64,000 bases of DNA from Lunularia cruciata (Eukaryota > Streptophyta > Marchantiopsida > Lunulariales > Lunulariaceae). Shown here piece after piece: positions 34,005-47,600 of this stretch. The translations under genes were made by a program, and so were the position numbers. Each line of letters starts with the position of its first letter. Within the stretch, counting starts at the first letter, position 1. The stretch covers positions 28,348,333 through 28,412,332 of the forward strand of contig OX419756.1 in assembly GCA_948567375.1 (NCBI GenBank), given 5' to 3'. The notes under the pieces were generated by a model. The model saw nothing but the letters and a program-made list of their open reading frames with translations, searched no databases and had not been told where the DNA came from.

Positions 34005-34056
34005 CGGCTTGATGGGGCCTTCCCATCCTTCGTGTTCTCTACGCTGTCGCCTTTTC
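34005..34056 (+). repeat. Dispersed repeat, second half
   Basis: cggcttgatggggccttccc followed by atccttcgtgttctctacgc and tgtcgcctttt. The stem GATGGG/CCCATC is kept. Confidence 0.7.
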
Positions 34057-35372
34057 CTCTCTTTTCTTCTCAATTTCATATGGACTATTTGCTCTCTGAG
34101 TCTAACTGAGTGAACTCAGTTAGACTTACAATACAGTTTCTCCAATCACTTAAATCTTTGACTTAGTGATGACGGTACACACATGCTCCTCATGGCAGTC
34201 AGATTCCTCTTGAGTGCGATACAACGACTTTAACCCTCTTTCATCTTTCTTACGACATCTACATGCCCTTTTCGTTACTCGATTTGATGTCCGAAGTGCC
34301 CAGCTTTCAATGTGCCGTGTGAGTATAATTAGTAGCATAATTATTCCAGTTCAAACAAAGCTTTAACTTTGAGACTATCAGTAATATGTCCTCTGAAATG
34401 TTCATTTTTCTGTCCCCTTTAGAAGCACTTATCTTGTCTATCAACCTCATGAGTGTAGATTAAAATTATGTTAAGTGAAATCGAAAATCGTTTGTCTCTA
34501 CTGTAGTTCAATGCATTCCTTACCTGCTCAATTCAGCAGACGGAGGATAATAAATGAGAAAAATGGGCAGAATCTTCTCGCGAATAGAATCAACAGACAT
34601 AAGAAAGCTGAACTCGTTGTTAATCATGTTTCCAAAGTAAAAAGAAAGTCTTTGTTCCTGCGCACCATCTCAGCCTTACTGTTAGTACGAAAAGGTTACC
34701 AAGTCCCAAGATTAATTAGTCTTCGGTACTCCGATTGGGGTGTACGTGTTATAGTGTCTCGTCCTTTGCTTAAGTTATGTGGCAAAATTACGATGGCAGG
34801 CCTGGTTGGATTATGTTTATCCAATTGCAATATAAGAATATTGCAGTAGGATACCCCTTAATACTTGGTTTGGTCTCTCCTCGCGAAATGGGGGTTTGAC
34901 GAGATATGGAAAGCGTCGCAAACGTCTTATCTAGAAACATTGTTGGATATTTCCCGATGGTTATGGTGGTCAAAACAATCCCTTTCCAAGAGTCAGACCT
35001 GATCATCGTCTTTAAGTAGGTATGGACATTAAATAGACCGAAACAAAACATGTTCGATGTCCTATGTTAGACACTTTCATGACAAAGTTTTGAATGTTCC
35101 AGGGTCTATGATCTTAACAATTCTGTTTTTAGAGCTTTGGCTGAAGCGTGCAGAAATCACATGCATCTGCTTCCAATTTGATTCTCAGAAGAAGAAAACA
35201 AAGCTTATCCTTGTCCACCTGCTTAAATACCCAGAATATCCTTTCGTGGAGATCTCATCCTTATTGTATTCGAGTGATGTCTGTTTAGTTTCCCTGTTTA
35301 CGAAATTACTGTACGTAGTGCTTGTCGTGTGAAAACACGTGGTGTCATGTTTCTCGTAATTACGAAGGCGTA
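34057..35372. other. Unassigned host-like stretch
   Basis: Frames of 60-124 residues occur on both strands (for example 34,475-34,849 plus and 34,788-35,051 minus) but none shows a domain, and they overlap each other on opposite strands. I see no gene that can be supported. Confidence 0.4.
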
Positions 35373-35668
35373 GGCAGACTTGTCACGCAGTTAGGTCTAG
35401 TACGTAGTACCTATGTGATCTCATGAACCTGTTGGCGGACTTTTCACGCAGTTAGGTCTGGTGCGTAGTGCCTATGTCATCCCATGCAGGTGTTGGCAGA
35501 CTTGTCACGCATTTAGGTCTGGTACGTAGTACCTATCCCATCTCATGGAGGTGTTGGCAGCCTTGTCACGTAGTTAGGTCTGGTACGTAGTACCTATGTC
35601 ATCTCATGGAGGTGCTGGCAGACTTGTCACGCAGTTAGGTCGGTATGTAGTAGCTCTGTCATGTCAGC
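35373..35668 (+). repeat. 61-bp minisatellite, about five units
   Basis: Units start with ggcagacttgtcacgc or a close variant at 35,373, 35,434, 35,495, 35,556 and 35,617, exactly 61 bp apart. The last one fades out near 35,668. Each unit contains tacgtagtacc and catctcatg. There is no interspersed unique spacer, so it is not a CRISPR-like array. Confidence 0.95.
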
Positions 35669-38261
35669 TACGTCGTTCAGTAGCTCTACAGTAGCTCTGG
35701 ACCTCAAGGGCAATTGCCGAGCAAAGTTCATCTCATGATCACTCTACTGGGTCGGCTTTGGCAATAATTGGCAAGAGCTCTGTTAGACTACTACTTAACT
35801 TACAGTACTTAGTAATCGGTGCATGGTGCATGATAAAACTTGGTGAATGGAGCTTGCAATATTTCCATCTCGTTGTTGTGTGGTGCGTCATTACCTTATG
35901 GGAATTTCATTCCAATTTTGAGTGAATCTACTTCCACTTGAGTTTACTTCTAAGAACATGTCTGACCACCTTGTTTTGCGTTAAATTTAAAATTATCCCG
36001 AAATATGTGGAATAAATTTGGCATTCTTCAGTAATAGGAGTTTATGTTCACAAATATTGAAATTAAGACATGCTTCGGATCTCCCCAAACAAGGTCAGTT
36101 AATCGATATTGTATTCTTGTTTGGCTAAATGGATATCTAATTTCTTGTTGTCTATATTGTAGTGTATGTATACCTACATAAAAATACATAATTCTGTCGA
36201 TATCATTTACCATAGAAGCACACGTACAGAAATTTATACAGAAATTCTAATGTATTACAGTATCAAATACCATATTCACATATCACACATATAGGCAACC
36301 ATTAAACTCAGTCAAGCCAAATACACCGTAGCACTAGAGAAACATGTTGTACTAGCCAACTTTCTCCACCATAGCCAAGACTAAAGAAGCTCAACATAGA
36401 AGAAATGAACTCTAAAACTACAACTCAAGATATTACACTTTTTGAAGAACCAGGTTGCAAAACCTTACGGCACCAATGCACACAAAATTGCCCTAGTGAT
36501 GCAAATAGTACCTCTAACAACACCCAAGTAAACCTTAAAGATATATACTATTGGCTAATAACACAACTAAAGCTACCTAGATAATAACGCACAGATCCTT
36601 AGCTAACTAGTTAAACTGCTACACATAAAGTAATAATACCGTGCATTTCTAAACTGCTACACAATATAGATCATTTTCAACATCATATATACTGCAGAAA
36701 TATAACTCATGTTGGAAGTCACACACAAACTCTAAAGTATTGCAATTGCCTCCATATTTATTAGTTAGATCCTTCAACTTAAATAATTATCTACTCCAAG
36801 TATGTGATATACCCTATGGTGTGCAAAGATTAAGAGACAAATTACTCTATTACCCCGTTCGTTAGTTTGTGTTCTACCATCTATACAATATAAAGAATGA
36901 GCTAGCAAAAGCACAAAGTATAATAAAGATACAATCATTGCACTTGCAGAACCTTCATGAGAGGAAGGGGCAAACATGCAAAATGTCATCCTCTCCAACA
37001 ACTATCACACACTAACATAGTAGAAACTCCACTATTAAATCCACATAATATACACAATCACCAAGCTTGGAACCACAATATCATTAATGTTTGGGAGGTG
37101 ATATGATGTATAATTGTGCATATGTCCCTTCCAAAAAATATGTCCTTTTAACATGAAAGCTCTGAAATGAAAATCTCAAACACTCCCAAGATAGAATGGC
37201 CAGAAATGCCATTGAGTGTCCTTGGGTAGCTTGCCACAAATATATATAATCACCAAGATGAAAATGCAGAATTGAGTGTTTAGAACTCCTTCCTTGAATA
37301 TTTTCATACTACAAGATAACCCTATGTTAATCCTATATTGAGCAATGGCTAAGCTCTTTAAGTCTATTAGCATCAATGTCATAAGATCTTTGCCTATTTA
37401 GAACATGCTCTCATTAGTGTTTCAAGATCATATAGGTCCAAAAAAATAACAATAAATAATCAAAGGAAAATTTAGGTCTGATTCATATAGCAAAATATAG
37501 AAAGAGTATGATGCTAAGGATGTCTATTGGCTAATCCATAGCCCATAGCCAACCAAGGTAACTAAAGATCTCAATGTCCGTACAAGTATATTTGCAAACC
37601 ATCCTTACACAATCTTCACTATTTGAATAATTTTCTTTGCTAAATCATATGATTTTAGGTGACTCAAGATAATTTGGTTATCAATCCATGCCTTTCTATA
37701 GAAGAAACAAAATTCCCCATAAACTTTATACCTTGATCAGTCAAAAACTTGGTTGGTGCACCAAATTAACTAAAAATTTGATCTAGAAAAAAATATTTTT
37801 TCTCTTTATTAGACTTGTCTTGAATTACAATCAACTCAATCCATAGCTCTTCTATAAACAAAACATAACAATTATATCTCTTAGTCAATAATAACAATCC
37901 AACAAAGTACAAACTACAAAAGTAACCTAATTGCATGCTAGGTAGTGGATGTAATGGTGATATAAGAGCATTAAATGATGCTTTAACTTGATCATAAATT
38001 ATAAAATTGGCAAAAGAGAAATCAAATAACTTTTTGCATAATAGTCAACATACAATGCCACCAAGAGTGATTCTAAGTAAGCTAAACATCTTTTTTCACT
38101 CCAAAATGTCCTAGCTCTTTATAAGCATGTTGTATTATCTATACTTTTTCAGATAGAAGGATACAGTATGCACTCTACTATTCTTCCATATATAAAGATT
38201 GTCTTTTCTCTCTAATATGAACCTCTTTACTCATTAAGAAATACAATCGGTCTACTTTCAT
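35669..38261. other. AT-rich stretch, nothing firm
   Basis: No supported gene or element. The segment at about 36,340-36,470 (accatagccaaga, gctcaacata, gaaatgaactctaaa) faintly resembles the family-1 LTR in reverse orientation and may be a very old remnant. Confidence 0.4.
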
Positions 38262-38460
38262 CAGGCCTAATTCATCCATTTAGACCTCCAAAATTGACTT
38301 TAAAGTTTCCAAGGTGTTTTTTGCTCTTGCACTATTAGTGGAAGTACTCTTTTGGTGACACCTCTATTTGATATACTTAATCCATCATATATAAAATCAT
38401 TCCAAATGTTATCAAAACAAATTTTACCTCTAGATAATATGTCTAGCTTATGGTATTACA
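38262..38460 (-). repeat. Partial 3' LTR of third chromovirus
   Basis: Plus-strand text from ggcctaattcatccatttag to atggtattaca at 38,460 matches the corresponding end of the LTR at 43,076-43,614. The remainder of the LTR is absent. Confidence 0.75.
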
Positions 38461-38473
38461 AACCTTCTCCCTT

Positions 38474-41300
38474 TTATGAAGTGACATCCTCCTTGTAAAG
38501 TTGTTGCTCAAAAGATTGCACTAACATTGGTGCATGGGTCAAGTTATCTATTGATTCCCATGTTGCCTCATACAATGGTACCCTTTCCCATGTACAAGAT
38601 ATTCCACATGCGGATGGTACATACCACTGATGCTTTTTGGAGAATGCATTTGACTTCATATTCCTTTGTGCCATCAATGAGTGTTGGACAAGGTCAAATT
38701 TCTTGTATGGAAGGAAATTGGGGCGGTTGGGATGCATATCTGCATAGTAAGGAAACATGGAACATTGGATAGATCTTCATGTGTGGTGGTGGTAGCTCAA
38801 GGTGAGAGGCCACTATGTCAATTCACCAAAGGATGGGAAAAGCTCAATAAAATGAGGTCTGAGCTTACAAGGGCCAACTAACATGAGGTTGATTGTGGAC
38901 AACCAGACTTGATCCCCAACATTGAGCTTTATGTGCCAATGATGTGCATCTACATATTGTTTCTATTGATTTTGGGTGATCTGCAACCTATGCTTGACAT
39001 TCTGCACACCATGTTGGATTTTAGAAACAAAAGTGTTGACAGTGTCAACCTTGGTAGCTACTGGGAGGAGCTTCATCAAACTCAAAAGTGTGAAAGGATG
39101 TTCTCCATACATGAGTAAGAATGCTGTGACTTGTGTGGATGTATTCTCTAAATTTTTATGGGCAAATTCCACAAGTGGAAGTAAGTTGTCCTACCTCTCT
39201 TGCTCATCTAAGTTAAATCCACCAAGCATGTCCTCAATACTGCAATAAGCCTGCTCTATTTGTCCATTGATCTATGGATGGTAAGCCATAGATATGGCCA
39301 ATTTGGTTTTGAAGATGCCAAAGAGCATTCTCAAAAACAAACTAGTGAATTAATTGCCTCTATTAGTGATGCGCACTTGAGACATGCCATGGTGAGAAAA
39401 GACTCTATCTAAGTACATTAAGCTAATTGTAGAGCAGTCACGTCCTTGGTGGTAGAACATACATGAATCATTTTTCCGAGTCGGTTGACAAAGACTACAA
39501 TGGAGTCAAACCTTGAGGTGTTCTTGGGCAATTCACAAACCAGATCCATGGTTACTTGTTCTAATGTTGTATAGGAGTAGGGATGGATTGAAGGAGTCCT
39601 ATAGGAACTTGATTAGAAGCTTTATTTTGTTGATAAAGTTGGCAAGTTCAAACATATTCCACCACATCATTGCTCATCTTGGGCCAATAGTAATGGCGTT
39701 TGATTGCATCTATGGTCTTGTCCACTCCAACGTGACATACAATGGTGAAATCATAACATTCCGCTAGGATGGTGGTTCTTATGTCTATGGCATTTGGGAT
39801 CCATAATTTGCCAGCATGAAAGCTGAGTCTTTGGGTATTGGTGAACTCTTTGGATGAATGAGCTCCTACAATCTGTGGGTCAAGCTTTGTGGTAGCAAGA
39901 ATCCTTGGCTAGGATTCTAGGTTTATCTTGACCTCTACCACAAGATTGTTTACCATAAGCATTTGGTAAATATATCTGCAAGTTGCTTCTTGCCTTCCAC
40001 ATATGTAATCATCATGTTGAATTATTGTCTCCACTTTGCCTACCAAATCTATTGATAAGATGTATCTTTTTGTGTCTCGAGGTAGACTAGAGGTTTGTGG
40101 TCTATCTCCACTAGAAATGCATTCTTGTCAAGATAGTGCTTCCAATGCTTGGTTGCAAGGATAATGACCAACTCTTCTTGTTTGGTGGTGTGATAGTTCC
40201 GTTCTATTGGTAACAAATTTTGAGAGAAACATGCAATTAGGTGCCATCCATCATGCCACTCTTGTTGTAGGATTGCTTATTGTCATGCTTGATGAATTTA
40301 GAGTCAACTTGATTGGACATTTTGGTCATACCATTTCAAGTTTGGTGCATACATGAATGCATCTTTCAATTCTTGTAAGCCCAATTATGTGTAGTTCTAC
40401 ACATCCACTTCTTCCCCTTGCCAAATAGTGTTGTTAGAGGTTGTGCGACCTTTGAGAGATTTGACAAATTGATGATAGAACCCCATCAATCCCAACAAAC
40501 TCTTGAGTTGAGTCTAATCTTCTAGAGTACTCATTTTTAATGACCTCTATTTTATTTGTTAACACTTGGATACCTTTTGCACTTACTTTATGCTCCAAGT
40601 AGTCTACTTCAGACTTGCCAAACTTGCACTTTGAGATTTTAGCATACAACTGATTTTGTTATAGAATTTAGAGGACTTCTCATAGATGTTGCTTGTGCTC
40701 AGTCATTGTCTTATTGTAGACTAAGATATCATCTAGGAAAATGATAGCAAATTTATCCAAGTATGGACAAAATATGTCATTCATCAAACTCATGAAAGTG
40801 GCTAGTGTGTTGGTGAGGCCAAACAACATCAACAAGTAGTCAAAGTTACTATACATTGTTTGAAAGGCTATTTTGTGTATGTTTTCCTCCATAATCTTGA
40901 TTAGGTTGTAATTGCTCAGCAAATCAAGTTTGGTGAAGTGTTTTGCTCCCATAAAGTTGGTTGAATAGGCCATCTATGCAGGATAAGGGATATTGTTCTT
41001 CACTGTTTGTTGATTAGGCCTTGGTAGTCAATGTATATGTGCATTGTACCATCCTTCTCCTTCACAAACAAGACAAGAGCCCCATATAGTGATACATCGG
41101 GTTGGATAAACCCTTTTTGTAGCCTTCATTTGTGCCTTCCACTCCTTCAACTCATGAGGTGATAGTTGATATGGAGCTTTAGCAGGAAGTGTCTTCCCAT
41201 GAAGTATCTTGATTTTATGATCTACTCTCCTTCTTGGTGGAGATCATGAGGATAGGCCGTTTGGGAATACATCTTGAATCTCATTGACCACATCTTTTAA
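38474..41300 (-). pseudogene. Pol (RT, RNase H, integrase, chromodomain) of third chromovirus, fossil
   Basis: Recognised by comparison with the inner element: RT at 40,680-40,973 ([33 protein letters not shown]), 40,434-40,649 ([20 protein letters not shown]), integrase at 38,963-39,172 (FLLMYGEHPFTLLSLMKLLP) and the chromodomain tail at 38,474-38,560. Heavily interrupted. Confidence 0.8.
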
Positions 41301-41439
41301 TTACTCAAGAATTTGTCCATTGAGTTGTGCACTCTTGACTTTTCTTATTAGGTCTATAAAACATCTCTTTGTCTTACAAAAAGTTATTGTCCCTATAACA
41401 TAGAGAGGCAGTTCTTGCCTATATAATATTTCTTTTTGG

Positions 41440-41985
41440 GGTCAAAGAAAGATCAAAATGATATTCCTTTGGCGAGGTCTAACTACTTTCTTTCTCCAAT
41501 CTACCATGGAGTTGTAGTGATCTATCCACGAGATGCATAAAATTGCATTGTAGTGAGCTAACCGTATCACTCCCCACTCAATTGCTTCTTGATATTCTCC
41601 TATATAGAGTGTTACCTTTCTATGTAATGACTCAATCTTCTCTATCTGACCATTAGGTAATTCTACATCTTCATTCTTGTCCTTCTCTAGATCCATCTCC
41701 AACCTTATTGCAACAAAGCAAGACAAGAAATTCTTTGTTGCTCCAATGTCTATCAATAATTTCACATGATTGCCTTTTAGGACTCCATTCACAACAATCA
41801 ATTGTGATTTTGTCTTCCTCAACCTTTGCCCACTCATCCTCTTCCTCCCTTGCTTTTCCTCTTCTCCATTGAACCAATAAGACCATGAGGTACATTTACT
41901 GGCAATCATTTTTTTTTATATGATTTTCACATTGTCCTCTTCAATTTGTCTTGCCATGCTATTCAAAGATCACCTACATGAACTA
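41440..41985 (-). pseudogene. Protease region of third chromovirus, fossil
   Basis: A 155-residue frame (41,442-41,909) reads VNGVLKGNHVKLLIDIGATK, then FLSCFVAIRLEMDLEKDKNE and GEYQEAIEWGVIRLAHYNAI. It is clearly the same protease region as at 14.2 and 18.6 kb, here with the best-preserved active-site-like block. Confidence 0.8.
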
Positions 41986-42064
41986 GAACATAGAATCCTA
42001 TAATAGATGATTCTAGAATATATAATTTTATAGAATATATGAACATAGATAATTCTAGAATATA

Positions 42065-42653
42065 TGAACTAGATATATAATCTAGAGGTGAAAATTGGCT
42101 TGGTAACATCTAGAAGGATATTATGTATGATGGGCTAGGTAGATCAGATAGAGATGTCACCAAAAGAGGACTTCTACTAATAGGTCAGGACTCAAAAATC
42201 CTAAAAACTTTAGGGCTAATTTTGGAGGCCTAAACGAATGAATTAGGCCTCCAAAATTTATTTAAATTCCTCCCATAATGGAAGAATGGCTGGCCTTCCT
42301 TTCCTCCTCCCCCCCTCCCTAAGCTTGTCTCATCAAGAGATTTCCAACAATACCTTACTCATGTGATTCAAAGATTCCTACAAGAAGATTCCTTCCAATC
42401 AAAGATTGTTTGACCAACTAGATAGGATCATAACCAACATGTCATCCATGCATGCAACTAATCTAAGGATAGAGCTTGTTGACATGCAACAAATCTATGT
42501 ATTTGATCCAAGGGTGGAGCTTCCTTTGGGGGAGTCCCTCTTGCTATATAATATAGTCAATGTGCTTCTTTGGGGCCTCGTAGATTGAGTGCAAAGCTTT
42601 GTGTTTTCTCTTGTGTTTTGCTTAAAGTCTCATATTCTTAGAAGATTACAACA
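42065..42653 (+). repeat. LTR in opposite orientation inside third chromovirus
   Basis: Matches the chromovirus LTR in plus orientation (tgaactagatatataatctag ... cttagaagattaca) with a TATA-like ctatataatatag at about 42,543. It lies within the gag region of the minus-strand element. Short AT-rich repeats (attctagaatatatgaac, twice) sit just before it. It may be a solo LTR. Confidence 0.65.
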
Positions 42654-43075
42654 TATAATGGATTTCTACTTGAGTGTTGAAAGGGAGAGGATTGGGTATA
42701 TTCAGATCCATTGCATCATCATATAATATAGATTCTCAAATTCCACCTTCTATTGTATATCACCATAAGTAGAATCATCAAGTTTGGTGAATTCATCACC
42801 ATATCCATGAACTTTACTCCAAATGGTAAACAAGACATACTCTTTCTTGATCAAATTGTATGCACATAATTTTGATATGGAGCAGATTCAAGAGTAGAAA
42901 GCAAGGTGTAGGAAATTATCCTCCAAGAGTCTCATCCCATTCTCTCTCTAAAACACTCCTAATCTATTGATTGCACTATGGTTTCTCCTCTTGGAATTAC
43001 TCAATCTCAATAGTCTATGTTCCTCCAAGAGGGGTGATCCACTCTCTTGGATGGAAACCCAAGCCCTGATACTAT

Positions 43076-43614
43076 TGTAATATTCCAAGGATAGGAGAAC
43101 CCTCAAGAGAAAAACAAAGCTTCACACTCAGTACCCTAATGCTCCAAAGGAGCACCTTGTCTTTATTCTATAGCAAAGAGTATTCTCCCAAAAGAATCTC
43201 CACCCTTAGATTAGTTGCATGGATGGATGACATGTTGGTTCTTGTCCTATTTGGTTGGTCAAACAAGTTTGACAAGTGAGAATCTTTAGAGAATCTTCTT
43301 GTAGGAGGCTCAGAATTGCATGGGTGAGGTACCATTGAAAAGCTCTCAACAAGATAAATACTTGGGGGAGAAGGTGAGCCTATTCCCTTGGGAGGAGAGA
43401 GAGGCATCCATTTTCAAGGCTTAATTCATCCATTTAGGTCTCCAAAATTGACTCTAAAGTTTTCAATGTGTCTTTGGCTCTTGCACTATTAGTGAAAGCA
43501 CTCTTTTGGTGACACCTCTATTTGATATAATTATTGCATAATATATAACATCCTTCCAAATGTTACCAAGCCAAATTTCACCTCTAGATAATATGTCTAG
43601 CTAATGGTATTACA
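43076..43614 (-). repeat. 5' LTR of third chromovirus
   Basis: 539 bp, plus-strand text tgtaatattccaagg ... aatggtattaca. Just left of it the minus strand has a decayed initiator-tRNA primer site (around 43,058-43,074). Confidence 0.8.
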
Positions 43615-43773
43615 ATAATCCAATGTCAACCAAAAATTGATATGATGGTAAGTAACATGTCATTCCATTGAGGATAAGGGTAAAAGATAGCTGGAAATCA
43701 AGAGAAGTGTCACCATCTTGAGATTTTATTTATTTTTTCCTATTTAACCTCTTGTGCACAAACCACTTTGAAA

Positions 43774-44072
43774 AGAGTGGCTCTTTTGGTGGAGTTACTA
43801 CTATGTTGGTGTGTGATAGTTGTTCAAGAGAATGGCATATGGTATGCTTGACTCCTCCCCTCACGATGGTTCCTCAAGGACAGTGGTTATGTCCTAGAAG
43901 TACTTGATCTATAGCTAGTTCACCCTTTATGTGGTATAGATTGCCGACGGGCAACTAATGGTGTGGCTTGATAGCACCCATTCTCCAAATCTTTGCCCAT
44001 CATAGCGCATATCACATACTTGGAGTAGATGGCTATCTAGAGTAAGAGGAACCTAACTGCCAACTAGGGGGG
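43774..44072 (+). pseudogene. Family-1 PHD-like finger, second copy, fossil
   Basis: The plus-strand frame reads [20 protein letters not shown], then [20 protein letters not shown]. Compared with 25,050-25,192 this copy keeps a clean C-x2-C ... H-x2-C core, supporting the PHD-type reading. It lies about 160 bp before a purine tract (aactagggggg) and the family-1 LTR, the same layout as in the 25-kb copy. Confidence 0.7.
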
Positions 44073-44697
44073 AATTGTGGCACTTTAGAGTTCATGTATG
44101 ATTTATGCTTCTATAGTGCATGATGTTGATAGTGATGTATGTTGTGTAGTGATATATATATGCACAACAACTGTCATAACATTTGTAGCACCAAAGCTAG
44201 TTTGCTCGGATGCTGGAGTGGTCGTATTTAGGTATTTTGGTAGTTACACATGGACTACTTGTTGGCGGTCTGATTTCATTTTAGGGCTATTGATCACATG
44301 GTGGGACCCACCATCACTTGCACCATTTGCACCATTAGTGGCACCGTTAGGGCTGGAGACCTAGGTCAAGCAGAGGGGTATACCTTCAAAGTGTAGCTCC
44401 AAAGAGCTTAGTTCTTTGATGTTGAGCCTTTGAGTTCTTGGCTATGGTGGACAGAGGCCAATGAGTATCACCTAGAGTCTCTTAGCTAGAGTAGGTATGG
44501 ATTGGCTATAATCAATGCAGATTGTCGAGTGAATGATCAAGTACAAATCTGATTTGAGTGTGATTCTAATGGATGAATATATTTGATTATTGTGGCATTT
44601 CAAAGTTCATGTATGACTTATGTGTGATTTGTGCTCCTATAGTGTATGAATTTGATAGCAATGTATGTTGTATAGCAAAGTGTATATGCACAACACC
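44073..44697 (+). repeat. Family-1 3' LTR with duplicated start, second copy
   Basis: Starts tgtggcactttagagttcat after the purine tract and matches 25,368-26,032. As there, the first about 105 bp recur at the end (from about 44,588, tgtggcatttcaaagttcat), and the similarity ends at the same point. Confidence 0.65.
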
Positions 44698-47600
44698 TTA
44701 TATATTAGATTTTTCTCTACTCTTACTAATAATTAGACTAAATTCCAATATTTCAACCATGATATATAATTTTTCTTGTCCTTTAAACTAATAACTTGGA
44801 CTTTATCAAGACTTCAATCTTGATATATCATGCATTATATTTTTCTCCTTTCCTTTAAGTTGAAAGGTCGATTAATCACTCATATTAATGGGATATCTTG
44901 TTCCTTACTTCTACTATATTCTACCAATAACTCAAACCTCAACATAAAACACTCAACCTCATATATCATTATAGTAATCCACTTTTTCTTTCCTAGAGCA
45001 AAATTTGGTTTTTTTCTATTAGTTCAGTAGTTTCAATATATAGGAATTTAAAAGTTTGTCAATAGAGCCAAACAAATAGCAATAGTAATTAAACAAGCAA
45101 GGGCTCTACAAAGGTCAAAAACTATATAAAGATAGGTTTTCAAACACCTAGAGTATTGCAAAGTAACACTAACCTATAAGATTCAATAGCATAGTCATTC
45201 AAGACTCTAGTGATGTCATGCCTTTTAGCAAAGGTGAAACACTATGTCATCATTGTAGTCGTCAAAATGATTAGATCCTTGAAAGATCTTACTCCTTCAT
45301 TTGCGCATTCTAGGATATCATCCGTAAAACTAATATTGTAGATCTTATACAATACAAACTTTGTGAGGTGATTGTGGATCGTAGTACTTCTGAATGCCTT
45401 GATGATAATAGTCAAGAATTTGGTCAGGTAACAAGGAAGGTAAAGAAATTCCAAGGGAAATTGACCTTTGTTACAAATGAACCATCACATTTTGGAATTC
45501 TTCATATCAAATCTATATCAAATGTGAGTTGTTTATCTTTTTGTAGTGCACCAAGAGTAGTGATATTACCTCTTCTCATATTGAATTTGTACAAGAGGTT
45601 CAATACAAAACAATAGATTGTCATTATAGCGACACTTTTATCTCATTTTTAGTCATTGCTAACTAGTATCCTTGTTTGACCAACCAGTTCTACCACAATA
45701 TTATGAATTTGAATGACATTGTGTTGGTGCAATCCTTATTATCAAAAGTAATAAGCATCAATCTATCCAATACATAGAGTAAAGAGCCGTACAAGTGATA
45801 TAAAATACAAGAAAGAAAATAAATCAAATTAAACAATAAAGGAAAAAAACCATTTAGCATATTACATAATAATGCAAAACTTTAACAACTCGTACCAAAA
45901 GCAATCAAAACATATATAATTATATATAGTATCTTCAACCTAACTCTTGAAATTACCAAGAACAAAAGTAGTAAATCAATCTATTATACCAAATTTTATG
46001 AATTCATTTATTTCATGACCAAAGTTTGTGATTGCACCAATGTCAAATTCAATAGTACCATCCTTTATAAATTCTTGGTTCTACAATCAACTTCAATTCT
46101 ATAATTCTAGCTCTAATTACTTTTTCTATTACTTGTTACTAAAGCTAAAATACTTTGTAAATACAATCAACCTTCAAATAAATATTTAATTTTCTAATTC
46201 TCTCTTTAAAATCAATAATAATTCACTCGTCCTAATTTAATTCAATTTTATTAAATATGTATTTAAATTAAAATAATAGTTCATACATCCTCACTTGCTT
46301 CAAAATTCATATTTTGTTTGTTCTTATCCATTATACCAACATCTTCAATGTGATGCTTGACTTAATGCATAACATATTAGTCTATCTTCTCTTTTGAACC
46401 ATCTATTTGAACTTTATCTAAGATTTCTCATGGATTGTCCTTTCCTTTCTTCCAAATTAGTACCTCAAATTGATTTCAAGACTTCAATCCCATTTGATTG
46501 TAACCTGCCATACTATATCTCACGTCTTTATGCATCATTCTTTCCTTCCCTTTAAATTATCAAATTCCAAATTATTGAAATTCTTTAACTCTAATGCATT
46601 GTTCTTTTGTCTCATCCAATTAGTTTCTGAGATTTCCTTGCTTGTGTTCAACTCAAAAAAATTCTGTCTTTTTCCCACTAAAAGTTAGACCCTTCAATTT
46701 TCTTGTTTTCCTTTTACATTGATATAAATTGATCCATACTCATTTTATACTTATGGTTCTTTTTTGACAAATCAACTTTAAAAACTTTCCCACTTTCTCT
46801 TGTTACTTCAATTCAAATTCTAAGTTATGATCCATAAAACATTCTTTAAATCAAGGTATACCAATACAAACTGATCGAAAAATCGCAACAATTGGTTTGA
46901 TATCCTTGCATACCAATACTACAATCGTTAGAAAGACAATATGATGCACTAAAGAGTTTGTTGAATATATCTAGAAAAACTATCTTAGAATCTCTTGGCC
47001 AAACTTCCATAATTTTAAATAAGGTGGCCCGGAAGCCAAACTTGTGGTAGAACAAATGCTATATTAATAATCTCAACCAAAAGTTATGGTTAAAGGGGTA
47101 TATTTTGAAATTTATTTTGCTGTACTGTCATTCTTGGGACACTAATCCCATGGAAGCTTGACAAGTTAATAATACTGATCCATATTATCTCTGGTTGATT
47201 TTGAAAGTTGAAAAAAGAGAATAGAAAAAAACATATTAGAAGGTATCTATTACATAAATATATGAGTTTTACAGCCATATATTTAATTGTATTCAAACTT
47301 GCAAAGAAAGATGAGAGCTTTCTTTAATACTATTGGAGTGAACCCATGGCCTTCAACACTTCACTTCGTTTGGTAACTATTTCATCCACCTCTCTAAAAC
47401 GAATTTTCCAAAACGAATTGTCCAAGTGTAATTTGACCAAGAAACAGCTGCATTACAATCACTTCCATAACATTCAGCTACTTCCAAAAGGTTTGAATTA
47501 GCCTTTGTACTATTCTCCACTATATCATATTTACTACCCCATGAATATGTAGAAAATGTTGGTTCAAAATAGAAAACACAATAGGCACAAAGGGCATGAC

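Larger units (their letters stand above)
38262..43614 (-). mobile_element. Third chromovirus, minus strand, old fossil
   Basis: From right to left: 5' LTR 43,614-43,076, primer-site remnant, start of gag, an LTR of the same family in the opposite orientation (42,065-42,653), protease (41,900-41,440), RT and RNase H (41,250-39,900), integrase and chromodomain (39,800-38,474), and a partial 3' LTR (38,460-38,262). It is the same lineage as the elements at 11.9-24.9 kb but more diverged, with some dozens of interruptions, hence the oldest of the three. Confidence 0.85.

Noticed and set aside
34475-35332. Plus- and minus-strand frames of 87-124 residues
   Set aside because: Overlapping frames on opposite strands with no motif; could not choose either.
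35373-35668. CRISPR-like array
   Set aside because: Units are contiguous 61-bp repeats without unique spacers, and the genome is eukaryotic.
36340-36470. Old family-1 LTR remnant
   Set aside because: Similarity is too faint to support as a feature by eye.
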